NCBI GenBank assembly: GCA_958418185.1
Contig: CATZEP010000002.1
Coordinates: 13,217-77,216, forward strand
Origin: an uncultured Collinsella sp.
Lineage (GTDB): Bacteria > Actinomycetota > Coriobacteriia > Coriobacteriales > Coriobacteriaceae
Direction of reading: 5' to 3'
DNA: 64,000 nt
The notes below the pieces were generated by a model. It was not told where the DNA came from and ran no database searches. It was given only the letters and a program-made list of their open reading frames with translations. How positions within the stretch are numbered: the stretch's first letter is position 1; the number at the start of each line of letters is the position of its first letter. The translations under genes and the position numbers were made by a program. This document shows, piece after piece, positions 17,280 through 25,381 of the stretch.

Positions 17280-18136
17280 CAGCTAGCAATCAGGGGCAGC
17301 GCAGACACATCGGGCGATTCGACACGGGCGGCAAAACCCGCCTCGGTTAGCTCGACGACCTCGGTAAACGTTGCATCGAAAAACTCCTCGGTTAGCAAGC
17401 GATACGGCGGATGATCGGGCTCGCCGGGGTTTTCGCGTACAATCTCGTGCATAACGCCGATGGTCTTGAGCACATACTCCTTATGGATGGGATACTGACC
17501 AAAACGCGTCGCCGCAGTATACAGGCGATCGGTCGCGCGCGGAATCGAAACAATGCCGAGCGTCTTGCCAAACCAGTCAAAGTCGCCTTGCTTTTTAATG
17601 CGGAATTCCTCGCACGGCTTGCCGCCGTGCGCCTCCAGGTACTGGTTCACGCGGGTGTTCCACACGGTATCGGCCACAAGGTGAGACCAAACGCCCAGCG
17701 TCAGATCGAGCAGCGACTGCGCCACATCTTCGGACGCAAGCGAAAACTCACAGGCGCCGGGGCCGGCAACCGGCTCGGCGTCCTTGTAACGTTGGGGATA
17801 ATGCACCCGATTGAGTCGCTCGCGTTCCTCGACAATCGAGGTGGCCTCAGCAGGTTCGCCCGCGGGTGCGCCTTTGAGCAACGGCGCCACATAGGTATCC
17901 CAGAACTCATGCTCACGAGGCTTAGGGATGGGCTCAGGCTTGGCAAAGTGCGTAATGCGGTACGGGATGGGATCGGCAATGCCAGGGACCATATAGCCCA
18001 CGAAGATATCCGGAACCACGCAGCCAAACAAAAAGGCATTGCGGTCGCGCACGCTATTGGCAAGCGCACCGGTGCGCTCCAGCAAACGCTCCGTCTGAGC
18101 GATATGAATGTTCCAGCTTGGCATAGCCACCCCCAT
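17276..18136 (-). CDS. Zinc-dependent phospholipase C-like protein (PF00882 type)
   Basis: This 286-residue protein (ATG 18136; ATG 18124 is an alternative that lies too close to GGGGGTGG) starts PSWNIHIAQTERLL and has GCVVPDIFVGY (Asp), ITHFAK (His), WSHLVADTVWN (His/Asp). Such spaced His and Asp residues are the metal ligands of the bacterial phospholipase C/S1-P1 nuclease fold. There is no signal peptide, so it is likely cytoplasmic, and its substrate is unknown. It is convergent with the preceding gene. Family call moderate. Confidence 0.65.
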   Translation of the reverse strand: MGVAMPSWNIHIAQTERLLERTGALANSVRDRNAFLFGCVVPDIFVGYMVPGIADPIPYRITHFAKPEPIPKPREHEFWDTYVAPLLKGAPAGEPAEATSIVEERERLNRVHYPQRYKDAEPVAGPGACEFSLASEDVAQSLLDLTLGVWSHLVADTVWNTRVNQYLEAHGGKPCEEFRIKKQGDFDWFGKTLGIVSIPRATDRLYTAATRFGQYPIHKEYVLKTIGVMHEIVRENPGEPDHPPYRLLTEEFFDATFTEVVELTEAGFAARVESPDVSALPLIASC

Positions 18137-18203
18137 AAAAACCTGGATAACTATACCATCACGGCAAAGCCGCGCGGGCGGCTACGCACGCTCTACGCAG
18201 CAA

Positions 18204-18974
18204 CTATTCCGCAGCGCCGCTCTCGGTTCCATACGACGACACCGGCGCCTCAACCACATGGTGATATCGATCGATATAGATGGCGCGGGCACCCATGCGC
18301 CGCACCAAATCCTGATGGTGTGTGCTCATCAAGACCGTCTTGCCGGCAGCAACATAGGCCAGTAGAAAGTTGACCACGATGTCGCACGAGTCCTCGTCAA
18401 GTCCGTTGGTGGGCTCGTCGAGCACCAGGATATCCGGGTTCATCGACACCACCGCAGCCAGCGCAACGCGCTTCTTTTGCCCGCCCGAGAGCTGATAGGG
18501 AGAGACGTCGGCAAGATCGGCAACCTGGAACAGCTCCATGGCATCGCGGACGCGGCGCTCGAGCTCGTCTGCCGGCAGCCCCATTTGAGCCGGGCCAAAC
18601 GCGACTTCCTCGCCGACCGTGGCACAAAAGAGCTGCGCATCGGCGTTTTGGAACACAAAGCCCACGCGCTGATGGAACCGCTGGGCCGTCGCGGAATCCT
18701 TGAGATATGCGGCATCGACCGCATACCCGTCGAACAGGTACGCACCCGCGTCCGCAAGCTCAAGGCCGTTGATAAGACGCATGATCGTCGTCTTGCCGCA
18801 GCCGTTAGGACCAAGCAGAGCAACGAGCTCCCCACGGTTCACCTGCAATGAAACGCCGTCGACCACCGTATGACCCGCATAGGAAAACACCACGTCGCGA
18901 AACTCGATGAGCGGCGTGACCTCGGTGCCGGCAGCGCTGCTCGCACCCATCGCGCCATTTGTATCGTTTGCCAA
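18204..18974 (-). CDS. ECF transporter ATPase for nickel/cobalt (NikO/CbiO-like)
   Basis: This 256-residue ABC ATPase energises the ECF transporter. The start is TTG 18974 with GGGAAGGGCG upstream; ATG 18950 is the alternative. Motifs: Walker A LLGPNGCGKTT, Q-loop VFQNADAQLF (typical of CbiO/EcfA), signature LSGGQKKRVALA, Walker B ILVLDEPTNGLD and the switch His in STHHQDL. It is third in the M-T-A gene order behind a NikR-type operator, so nickel is the likelier substrate. Confidence 0.88.
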   Translation of the reverse strand: MANDTNGAMGASSAAGTEVTPLIEFRDVVFSYAGHTVVDGVSLQVNRGELVALLGPNGCGKTTIMRLINGLELADAGAYLFDGYAVDAAYLKDSATAQRFHQRVGFVFQNADAQLFCATVGEEVAFGPAQMGLPADELERRVRDAMELFQVADLADVSPYQLSGGQKKRVALAAVVSMNPDILVLDEPTNGLDEDSCDIVVNFLLAYVAAGKTVLMSTHHQDLVRRMGARAIYIDRYHHVVEAPVSSYGTESGAAE

Positions 18975-19018
18975 AACGTCGCCCTTCCCTACTCACATCG
19001 ACGGTTCGACCGTCCGCG

Positions 19019-19861
19019 CTACAACACCGCGCACAACACGGCGAGCAACGTCACAACGGCCGCGTAAACGGTATCGCGCCAGCCAAAGCCGCTCCGTGCA
19101 GGCGCCGGATACACGCCGGCGAAGCCGCGGCACAGCATGGCCTCGTCCATCGCGCGGCTGCATTCCATCGCCTTGATAAACGTCATGCCCATGATACCCG
19201 CCAGCGAGTCGGTGCGCGAAAAACCCGCAGGCGCGGAACCGACGCTGCGCAGCATGACCGATTCGCACAGATCGTGCGCCGTGCGTCCCAGCACCTCGAT
19301 ATGCTTGAGCGCCATATCGAAGGTAAAGATGACCTCGTCGGGCAGGCGCAGCATCTTAAGCGCCGCAGACATGCGACTCCAGGTAAGCGTCCACGAAACG
19401 CCCAGCACCAGCGACACATTAATGAAGGTCTTGAGCGCGATCTTGAGCATGGCGCCCGTGGCAGACGCGCCCAGCAGCAGGGCAGGCAGTGCCAGAACCA
19501 CCGCAAGCCCCGTGGCGCCGAGCGCCGGTACAAAGGTCGCACGCAGCCCGCGTGCGGGGCGCACCGCGACCAGCACCAACGCGATCGCCGCCATCAACAT
19601 CAGGTACAGCGGGCTTTGCGTCAGACACACGCACAGGACGCAAACGAACATCCCCACCAGGCGCACCGGAGCCGAAACGCAAGAAAGGGCGCGGTCGACC
19701 ATCGACCCGCCCTCGTGCGCGCCTCCACCCAGGCGAACCCGCTCAAGCAGGCTCGCCAGGTGCAGGACATTCTTTTGCATCACACGATGCCGAGCCCCCA
19801 CGGGCTCGTAACGCTGCTCGACCGCAAGCCAGCTAGGCAGCTCGGCTATTGCCATGAGCAC
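19019..19861 (-). CDS. ECF transporter transmembrane component (NikQ/CbiQ-like)
   Basis: GTG 19861 (AAGGA 5 bp upstream) or ATG 19855 starts about 280 residues. Several hydrophobic helices lie between 65 and 175, and a C-terminal helix at about 262-280. The coupling motifs characteristic of EcfT/CbiQ proteins appear as MALKHIEVLGR and AMDEAMLCRGF (Ala-Arg-Gly-like coupling helix). It overlaps the end of the M-component gene by about 29 bp, so translation is coupled. It links the ATPase to the substrate-binding component. Confidence 0.87.
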   Translation of the reverse strand: MLMAIAELPSWLAVEQRYEPVGARHRVMQKNVLHLASLLERVRLGGGAHEGGSMVDRALSCVSAPVRLVGMFVCVLCVCLTQSPLYLMLMAAIALVLVAVRPARGLRATFVPALGATGLAVVLALPALLLGASATGAMLKIALKTFINVSLVLGVSWTLTWSRMSAALKMLRLPDEVIFTFDMALKHIEVLGRTAHDLCESVMLRSVGSAPAGFSRTDSLAGIMGMTFIKAMECSRAMDEAMLCRGFAGVYPAPARSGFGWRDTVYAAVVTLLAVLCAVL

Positions 19862-20915
19862 CGCTTTCCTTGACCGTAAGCGAGATCAGACGGAATGCGA
19901 TGGTGAGCACCGCCACGCCAATTACGCCCGAGAGGATATACATGGCAGCCTGACCGGCAAAGCCAAGACCCTGCTCCTCGGAATAGGCCTGCAGGTAATC
20001 GCCCGTGGGCAGGGCATCGGCAAAGGTCGGGGTATCGAGGCCGACTGAAGCCTGCAGGCTGTCGTCGCCAGCCTCCTGAACGGCGGTCGCGGCGCCCTCG
20101 GCGTCCCACTCACCCCAGGCGTCACCCGTGGCCAGTAGGCCCAGCGGCGTGGCCACCACGAGCACGGCGACCAGAATGAGCGTGGGAATCAGGGAAGTCT
20201 TTTTGGCGGTACCATCGGCGGCAAGCTGGCCATCGACGGCCTCGGGCCCGACGATAATGCTCGGCGCCGTCTTCTTAATGAAACCGTAGATGGCGGCAGT
20301 TGCCACGCCCTCGACGACACCGGCGACCAGCATATGCGGGATCAACATGGCCGGAATAGCCACAGACAGCGGGAAGGGGCAGTACAGCGGGGCACCCGAG
20401 GCGTTAGTAAAGAGCATCGGCTGAATACCAAACTCGATTGCCGCGCACAGGGCCGCCAGGCACAGGCCGACCCAGCCGCTTACAATGGCCGAAACCGAGG
20501 TGCCCCAGCTCTTGTTGTGCAAACGACTGTTGAGCGCACGGAACACGATAGCAGCGGCAAACGGCAGCACAAAAGCCATATTAAAGCAGTTGGCGCCAAA
20601 GGACAGAACGCCGCCGTCGCCAAACAGCAGCGCCTGCAGCGCCAGCGCAACCGAAACCGCGATGGCCGCGGCCTCGGGACCCAGCAGCAGTGCGATGAGC
20701 GCGCCACCAACGGCATGACCAGTGGTACCGCCGGGCAGCGGCACGTTGAGCATCATGAGCAAAAAGGAGAATGCGGCGCAGATGCCCAGGAACGCCATAT
20801 GCTCGCGATCGAGCGTGGCGCGCACCTTTTTGATGCAGTGGACCCAAACGGGCACCATCGCCACCGCCATGACGGCATCGGTCTGCGGGGACAGGTAGTT
20901 GTCTGGAATGTGCAT
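19833..20915 (-). CDS. nikMN: Nickel/cobalt ECF substrate-binding protein, M-N fusion
   Basis: The 360-residue protein starts MHIPDNYLSP: the N-terminal Met-His supplies the metal ligand in NikM/CbiM proteins. The M domain (residues 1-215) has seven hydrophobic segments with GGTTGHAVGGAL and FGDGGVLSFGAN. A C-terminal PDGLE-type domain follows (TPLGLLATGDAWGEW near residue 260, helix near 325-345), corresponding to the N component. ATG 20915 follows GGGAGGCGTAC. The NikR-type operator 58 bp upstream points to nickel; cobalt cannot be excluded by sequence. Confidence 0.88.
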   Translation of the reverse strand: MHIPDNYLSPQTDAVMAVAMVPVWVHCIKKVRATLDREHMAFLGICAAFSFLLMMLNVPLPGGTTGHAVGGALIALLLGPEAAAIAVSVALALQALLFGDGGVLSFGANCFNMAFVLPFAAAIVFRALNSRLHNKSWGTSVSAIVSGWVGLCLAALCAAIEFGIQPMLFTNASGAPLYCPFPLSVAIPAMLIPHMLVAGVVEGVATAAIYGFIKKTAPSIIVGPEAVDGQLAADGTAKKTSLIPTLILVAVLVVATPLGLLATGDAWGEWDAEGAATAVQEAGDDSLQASVGLDTPTFADALPTGDYLQAYSEEQGLGFAGQAAMYILSGVIGVAVLTIAFRLISLTVKESGAHGNSRAA

Positions 20916-20972
20916 GTACGCCTCCCGGTTATCGGCGCACGGAATTGCAACGCCGCTTAAATCACCTTGTCA

Positions 20973-21000
20973 GTGTTACGTATTGTTAGATTCGTAACAC
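20973..21000. promoter_or_regulatory. NikR-type operator of the nickel ECF operon
   Basis: GTGTTAC (20973-20979) and GTAACAC (20994-21000) are a perfect inverted pair separated by 14 bp, total 28 bp. This matches both the 28-bp geometry of NikR sites and, from memory, the GTGTTAC-N13/14-GTAACAC form described for Desulfovibrio NikR. It overlaps the likely promoter 58-85 bp upstream of nikMN. No nikR gene is in the window. Confidence 0.7.
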
Positions 21001-21020
21001 GCCGCGGGCTATCATAGCAA

Positions 21021-21053
21021 AACGGCGCCCTGCCGACAAAGCAGCACGCCGTT
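21021..21053 (-). terminator. Probable terminator of pheST
   Basis: On the minus strand AACGGCG..CGCCGTT, with an inner TGCTG/CGGCA pairing, ends in TTTTG. It lies about 110 bp after the pheT stop and just upstream of the nik operator. Confidence 0.6.
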
Positions 21054-21160
21054 ATGTAATGCGCGTGTCATATATGCAGGCTCAGCGGTGTCTCTTACCG
21101 AGCATAGCGGTCACGTAGGACTCGGCAGCAGCCACCGCTGACCTATACCCAGCGCAAATC

Positions 21161-23614
21161 CTAGCCGCGGACCTCGCCGTTTACGCCCTTGCACACCTTG
21201 GTGACGATCTTCTGGTGCGCCTTCTCGACCTCTTCGCTGGTGAGCGTGTGGTCGTCGGAGCGATACGTAAGCGCGAAGGCCATGGACTTTTTGCCCACGC
21301 CCACGCGGACCGGATCGCGGTAGACGTCGAACAGGCGCACGCCCTCGAGCAGCTTACCGCCGGCACTGGTAATGCGGCGCTCAAGGTCCTCGCAGGTCAC
21401 AGCGTTGTCGACCACAATTGCCAGGTCGTGCTCAACGGCAGGGTACTGCGAGAACTCGCGGTAGTTCTCCTGATTGCGGGCGCCCTTGATCAGCTTGTCC
21501 AGGTCGAGCTCAAAGGCAACGACGACCTCATCGATGCCCATCGCCTCGCGCGCCTCGGGGTGAATCTCGCCGACCCAGCCCAGCACGGTGCCGCCGGACA
21601 GAACCTCGGCCGCACGACCCGGCTGCAAGAAGGCATAGCCCTCGCCCACGACGGGACGGAAGCGAACCTTCTCGATGCGCAGCTGGGCGAGCAGCTCTTC
21701 GACAATGCCCTTGCCAAAGAAGAAACGCAGCTTGCGGTACTTCATGTTCCAAGACTGCTCGCTCCACTGGCCCGAGAGCACGCCCGCCACGGACTTGGTC
21801 TCCTTGGGCAGGCTGGCGTTCTCGCGGCCATGGAACAGGCTGCCGACCTCGTACAGGTGCACGTTGGGCGTGCCGTGTGCCTCGTTGTAGGCCACAGACT
21901 GCAGCAGGCCCGGCAGCAGCGAGCGGCGCATCTCGGTCTGCTCGGCCACCAGCGGGTTCATGAGCACCACGGGGCAACCGCGGCCCTCGGTGGACATACC
22001 GATCTTCTCCAGGTCGCCCGGGGCGGCAAAGCCAAAGGTCGTGGTCTCATTGAGGCCGCAGGCGCGCAGGATCTCGCCGACCTTGCGGGTGAGCTTCTGC
22101 TCGCGAGTCAGGCCGCCGATGTGGTTCTTGGCAGCCGGGATGGTCGCCGTCACACGGCCCATGCCCCACAGGCGCAGGACCTCCTCGATCAGGTCAATCT
22201 CGCGCGGCAGGTCGGGACGGAAGCTCGGCGGGGTGACCATGAAGTCCTCGCCCTCGCGCTCGACGGTGCAGCCCAGACGGGTGAGCGAACGCTCGATAAA
22301 GTCGGGCTCGATGTCGGCGCCGCAGATGGCGTGCACGCGGGCCAGGCGCAGCTTGATGCTGTCGATGGTCTTGGGCGCGGGGAAAACGTCGACATAGCCG
22401 GGAGCGACCTCGCCGCCGGCGACCTCCTCGATGAGCGCGCACGTGACGTTGGCGACATCCACGCAGCCGGTCTCGTCGACCTGGCGCTCAAAGCGGATGG
22501 AAGCATCCGAGATCAGCGACAGGTCGCGGCTGGTGTGCGAGGTGCGACCGGCGTTGAAGCAGGCGCTCTCGACCATCACGTCGACGGTGTCGTCCTCGAT
22601 CTCGGAATCCATGCCGCCCATAACGCCGGCCAGCGCCACGGGACGCTCGCCGTCGGTGATGAGACCCATGCCGGCGTCGAGCGTACGCTCCTCGCCGTCG
22701 AGCGTCGTGAACTTCTCGTCCTGCTGGGCGGCGCGAACCACCACGCGACGGCGGCCATCGCGCTCGGCAAAGGTGTCCAGGTCAAAGGCGTGCAGCGGCT
22801 GACCGGTGAGCATCATCACATAGTTGGTGATGTCGACAATGTTGTTGTGCGGACGCACGCCCAAGGCGTTGAGGCGCTTGACCATCCAGTCGGGCGAGGG
22901 GCCGACCTTCACGTTGCGCACGATGCGGGCGACATAGCGGTCGCACAGGCCCTCGTCGGCAATCTCGACCGAAAGCTCGTCGTCGGTCGCGCGGCCGGTC
23001 TCGGCCTTGATGGTGGGCAGCTCAACGTGGAAATCGCGATCGAAGATGGCGCCGGTCTCGCGGGCCATGCCGATCATGGACAGGCAGTCGGGGCGGTTGG
23101 GCGTGATCTCGCAGTCGAGCACGGTGTCGCTCGAGCCCACGTACTCGGCAAACGGCATGCCGCAGGGCGTATCCTCGGGCAGAATCATGATGCCGGAGTG
23201 GTCGCCGCCCAGGCCGAGCTCGCGCGCAGAGCAGTTCATGCCCATGGACACGACGCCGCGAAGCTTGCTCTTCTTGATCTTGACGTCGCCGGGCAGGACA
23301 GCGCCGATCATGGCCGTGACGATGTGGTCGCCGGCCTCGAAGTTCTGCGCGCCGCAGACGATCTGCAGCGGGGCGGGGTTGCCATCAGCGTCGAGGTTCT
23401 TGTCACCCACGTCGACCGAGCACACATACATGTGGTCGCTATCGGGGTGCGGGGTCTTGGTGAGCACCTTGGCAGTCACCACGTGGTCGAAGGACTCGCC
23501 CACGGTGTCGATCGCCTCGACCTCGGTGCCGGTACGGATATATTCGTCCGAAAGGGTCTTGGGATCCTCCGGAATATCGATCATGGTCTTGAGCCAGTCG
23601 TAAGAAACACGCAT
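21161..23614 (-). CDS. pheT: Phenylalanine--tRNA ligase beta subunit
   Basis: This 817-residue beta chain of the (alpha-beta)2 enzyme starts at ATG 23614 behind GAAAGGAGAGC. It has the N-terminal EMAP/tRNA-binding-like domain (VVTAKVLTKTPHPDSDHMYV), the B3/B4 editing domain, the B5 domain (KLRLARVHAICGADI), a catalytic-like core without active-site residues, and the C-terminal anticodon-binding FDX-ACB domain (YREFSQYPAVEHDLAIVV). Length is normal. It is cotranscribed with pheS, 184 bp downstream of it. Confidence 0.97.
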   Translation of the reverse strand: MRVSYDWLKTMIDIPEDPKTLSDEYIRTGTEVEAIDTVGESFDHVVTAKVLTKTPHPDSDHMYVCSVDVGDKNLDADGNPAPLQIVCGAQNFEAGDHIVTAMIGAVLPGDVKIKKSKLRGVVSMGMNCSARELGLGGDHSGIMILPEDTPCGMPFAEYVGSSDTVLDCEITPNRPDCLSMIGMARETGAIFDRDFHVELPTIKAETGRATDDELSVEIADEGLCDRYVARIVRNVKVGPSPDWMVKRLNALGVRPHNNIVDITNYVMMLTGQPLHAFDLDTFAERDGRRRVVVRAAQQDEKFTTLDGEERTLDAGMGLITDGERPVALAGVMGGMDSEIEDDTVDVMVESACFNAGRTSHTSRDLSLISDASIRFERQVDETGCVDVANVTCALIEEVAGGEVAPGYVDVFPAPKTIDSIKLRLARVHAICGADIEPDFIERSLTRLGCTVEREGEDFMVTPPSFRPDLPREIDLIEEVLRLWGMGRVTATIPAAKNHIGGLTREQKLTRKVGEILRACGLNETTTFGFAAPGDLEKIGMSTEGRGCPVVLMNPLVAEQTEMRRSLLPGLLQSVAYNEAHGTPNVHLYEVGSLFHGRENASLPKETKSVAGVLSGQWSEQSWNMKYRKLRFFFGKGIVEELLAQLRIEKVRFRPVVGEGYAFLQPGRAAEVLSGGTVLGWVGEIHPEAREAMGIDEVVVAFELDLDKLIKGARNQENYREFSQYPAVEHDLAIVVDNAVTCEDLERRITSAGGKLLEGVRLFDVYRDPVRVGVGKKSMAFALTYRSDDHTLTSEEVEKAHQKIVTKVCKGVNGEVRG

Positions 23615-23798
23615 CTAGCTCTCCTTTCATACTGAAATCCTGCGAAGAGATGCAGGTGGAAACTTCAACTTTGTGAACATTCCTTACAAAGCGAGGGTTG
23701 TCCAAGTGCAGCAGATCGGCCCGAAAGAGGAGCGCCGCGTACTTTGGTACGCAAGCGACGAATGAGCGCCGAGGTGCCGTGCTTGGGCAAGCCGCAGC
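23615..23798. other. pheS-pheT intergenic segment with a small hairpin
   Basis: This 184-bp gap is long for a pheST junction. It contains GCGTAC/GTACGC (about 23736-23751) as a short hairpin, flanked by two GGCGCTC copies on the minus strand. There is no poly-T, so it is not a clear terminator. No ORF. Confidence 0.35.
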
Positions 23799-24875
23799 CT
23801 AGAACTGATTCAAAAAGCGCATATCGCCTGTCATGAGAGTTCTAAGGTCGGGCAGGTCGTAGCGCAGGGCCGCGACGCGCTCGGCACCAATGCCAAAGGC
23901 GAAGCCGGTGTACTTCTCGGGGTCGATGCCGCAGTTGATAAGGACGTTGGGGTCGACCATGCCGCAGCCCAGGATCTCGATCCAGCCGCTGTGCTTGCAG
24001 AAGTTACAGCCCTTGCCGCCGCACACGTGGCAGCTCACGTCCACCTCGCAGCTCGGCTCGGTGAAGGGGAAGAAGTGCGGGCGGTAACGCGTCTTGCGGT
24101 CCTCGCCAAACATGCACTTAACAAAGTAGTCGAGCGTGCCCTTAAGATCGCCAAAGGTGATACCCTCGTCGACGACCAGGCCCTCGATCTGGTTGAACTG
24201 CGGCAGGTGGCAGGCGTCGGCCGTGTCGGGACGGTAGACGGTGCCCGGGCAGATCATGTAAATGGGCGGCTTCTGCGACTCCATGGTGTGGATCTGCACG
24301 CCCGAGGTCTGGGTGCGCAGCAGCACATCGGACTCGCCGTGGGCGTGAGCCTCGGGGTGCTCGACGCTGCCGGGGTTGTTGTCGACCACGTAGAAGGTAT
24401 CGCGGGCCGAGCGGCTCGGGTGATCCATGGGCGCGTTGAGCGCGGTGAAGTTGTAGTAGGAGGTGTCGACCATGGGGCCGGACTCGACGGTGTAGCCGAT
24501 GCCGCAGAAGATGTCCTCGGCCTCCTCGATGATCTGCTTGATCAGGTGCTGGTGGCCGATCTGCGGACGGATGCCCGGCAGCGTGATGTCGACGGCCTCG
24601 TGCTCGAGTGCGTGCTTGAGGGCGGCGGCCTTCATCTCGGTGGTGCGCTCGTCGAGCATGCCCTCAATCAGCTGGCGCATCTCGTTGGCGCGCTTGCCCA
24701 TCACGGGACGATCCTCGGGGGCGAGCTTGCCCATCATGCGCATCAGGCCGGTGATGCGGCCCTTGCGGCCGAGCAGCTCAACGCGCGCGGCCTCGAGCTT
24801 TGCGGCGTCGTCGGCGCCTGCGACGAGCTCCTTAGCCTCTTCCTCGAGTTTGACCAGATCATCAATCAGACTCAT
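23799..24875 (-). CDS. pheS: Phenylalanine--tRNA ligase alpha subunit
   Basis: The catalytic alpha chain, 358 residues from ATG 24875 (GAAAGGGAAGAC upstream); the frame runs open to 25241 but that is leader RNA. It has the N-terminal coiled-coil, then class II core motifs: motif 1 region (DHPSRSARDTFY), motif 2 (CPGTVYRPDTADACHLPQF) and motif 3 (AFGIGAERVAALRY). A Cys cluster near residue 290 (CHVCGGKGCNFC) is a zinc-knuckle insertion seen in some bacterial PheS. Expression is controlled by the T-box leader. Confidence 0.97.
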   Translation of the reverse strand: MSLIDDLVKLEEEAKELVAGADDAAKLEAARVELLGRKGRITGLMRMMGKLAPEDRPVMGKRANEMRQLIEGMLDERTTEMKAAALKHALEHEAVDITLPGIRPQIGHQHLIKQIIEEAEDIFCGIGYTVESGPMVDTSYYNFTALNAPMDHPSRSARDTFYVVDNNPGSVEHPEAHAHGESDVLLRTQTSGVQIHTMESQKPPIYMICPGTVYRPDTADACHLPQFNQIEGLVVDEGITFGDLKGTLDYFVKCMFGEDRKTRYRPHFFPFTEPSCEVDVSCHVCGGKGCNFCKHSGWIEILGCGMVDPNVLINCGIDPEKYTGFAFGIGAERVAALRYDLPDLRTLMTGDMRFLNQF

Positions 24876-24961
24876 GTCTTCCCTTTCGTCTCTCGCGCTC
24901 CCCGCTTGCCGAGGCGGCTGCCGCCGTCTGACGTTGCGAAAACGCGGCCCGGTTCGGTAAC

Positions 24962-25250
24962 AAAAAAACCGCCCTCGGGCATGTGCATTGCCCAAGGACG
25001 GTTGAATTCCGCGGTACCACCTTGTTTGACCCGACGGATGTCTGGCCCGTCGCGCCCACTCTTTGCCCCTTGTCGCGAGGCTCACGGCTTCCCTACTGGG
25101 GACATCGCCGCCGCTGGCCGCGCGCCCGTTGAGGTCGCTGCTCGGGAGTGAACGCTTGGCCCTTGTCACCGCAGGAAGGCTTGCAGCCCATGACCTTCCC
25201 TCTCTTGCCGGCGACGCGGCGGGCAAAACCCTCTCCGTCAACGCATTGGG
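24962..25250 (-). ncRNA. T-box leader of pheST
   Basis: The minus-strand leader has the conserved T-box TGGTACCGCGG at 25009-25019, followed by a terminator with arms 24969-24980 and 24990-25001 and seven T residues (24962-24968). Upstream sequence to about 25250 can form stem I. Uncharged tRNA-Phe should pair with the T-box and favour the antiterminator. I assign Phe by gene context; I could not place the specifier codon with certainty. The 5' boundary is approximate. Confidence 0.88.
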
Positions 25251-25381
25251 CTACAGGATACCACATTGTTTGGGTGTATCGCCGCGTTCCGTTTTGTTCG
25301 TGCTGGGTACAAGGCAGGTAGCTGTGCAAACTGGCCGTGCGTCCATCCGTGGCGCTCGGCTCGCGAGATCAAGGATATGGT

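Noticed and set aside
18204..20915. Cobalamin-linked cobalt importer under a B12 riboswitch
   Set aside because: No cobalamin riboswitch elements are seen in the 245-bp leader; a NikR-type dyad is present instead.
21215..23635. 806-residue plus-strand open frame opposite pheT
   Set aside because: pheT is unmistakable; the antisense frame has typical shadow composition (Ala, His, Gly, Val, Asp) and no recognisable domain.
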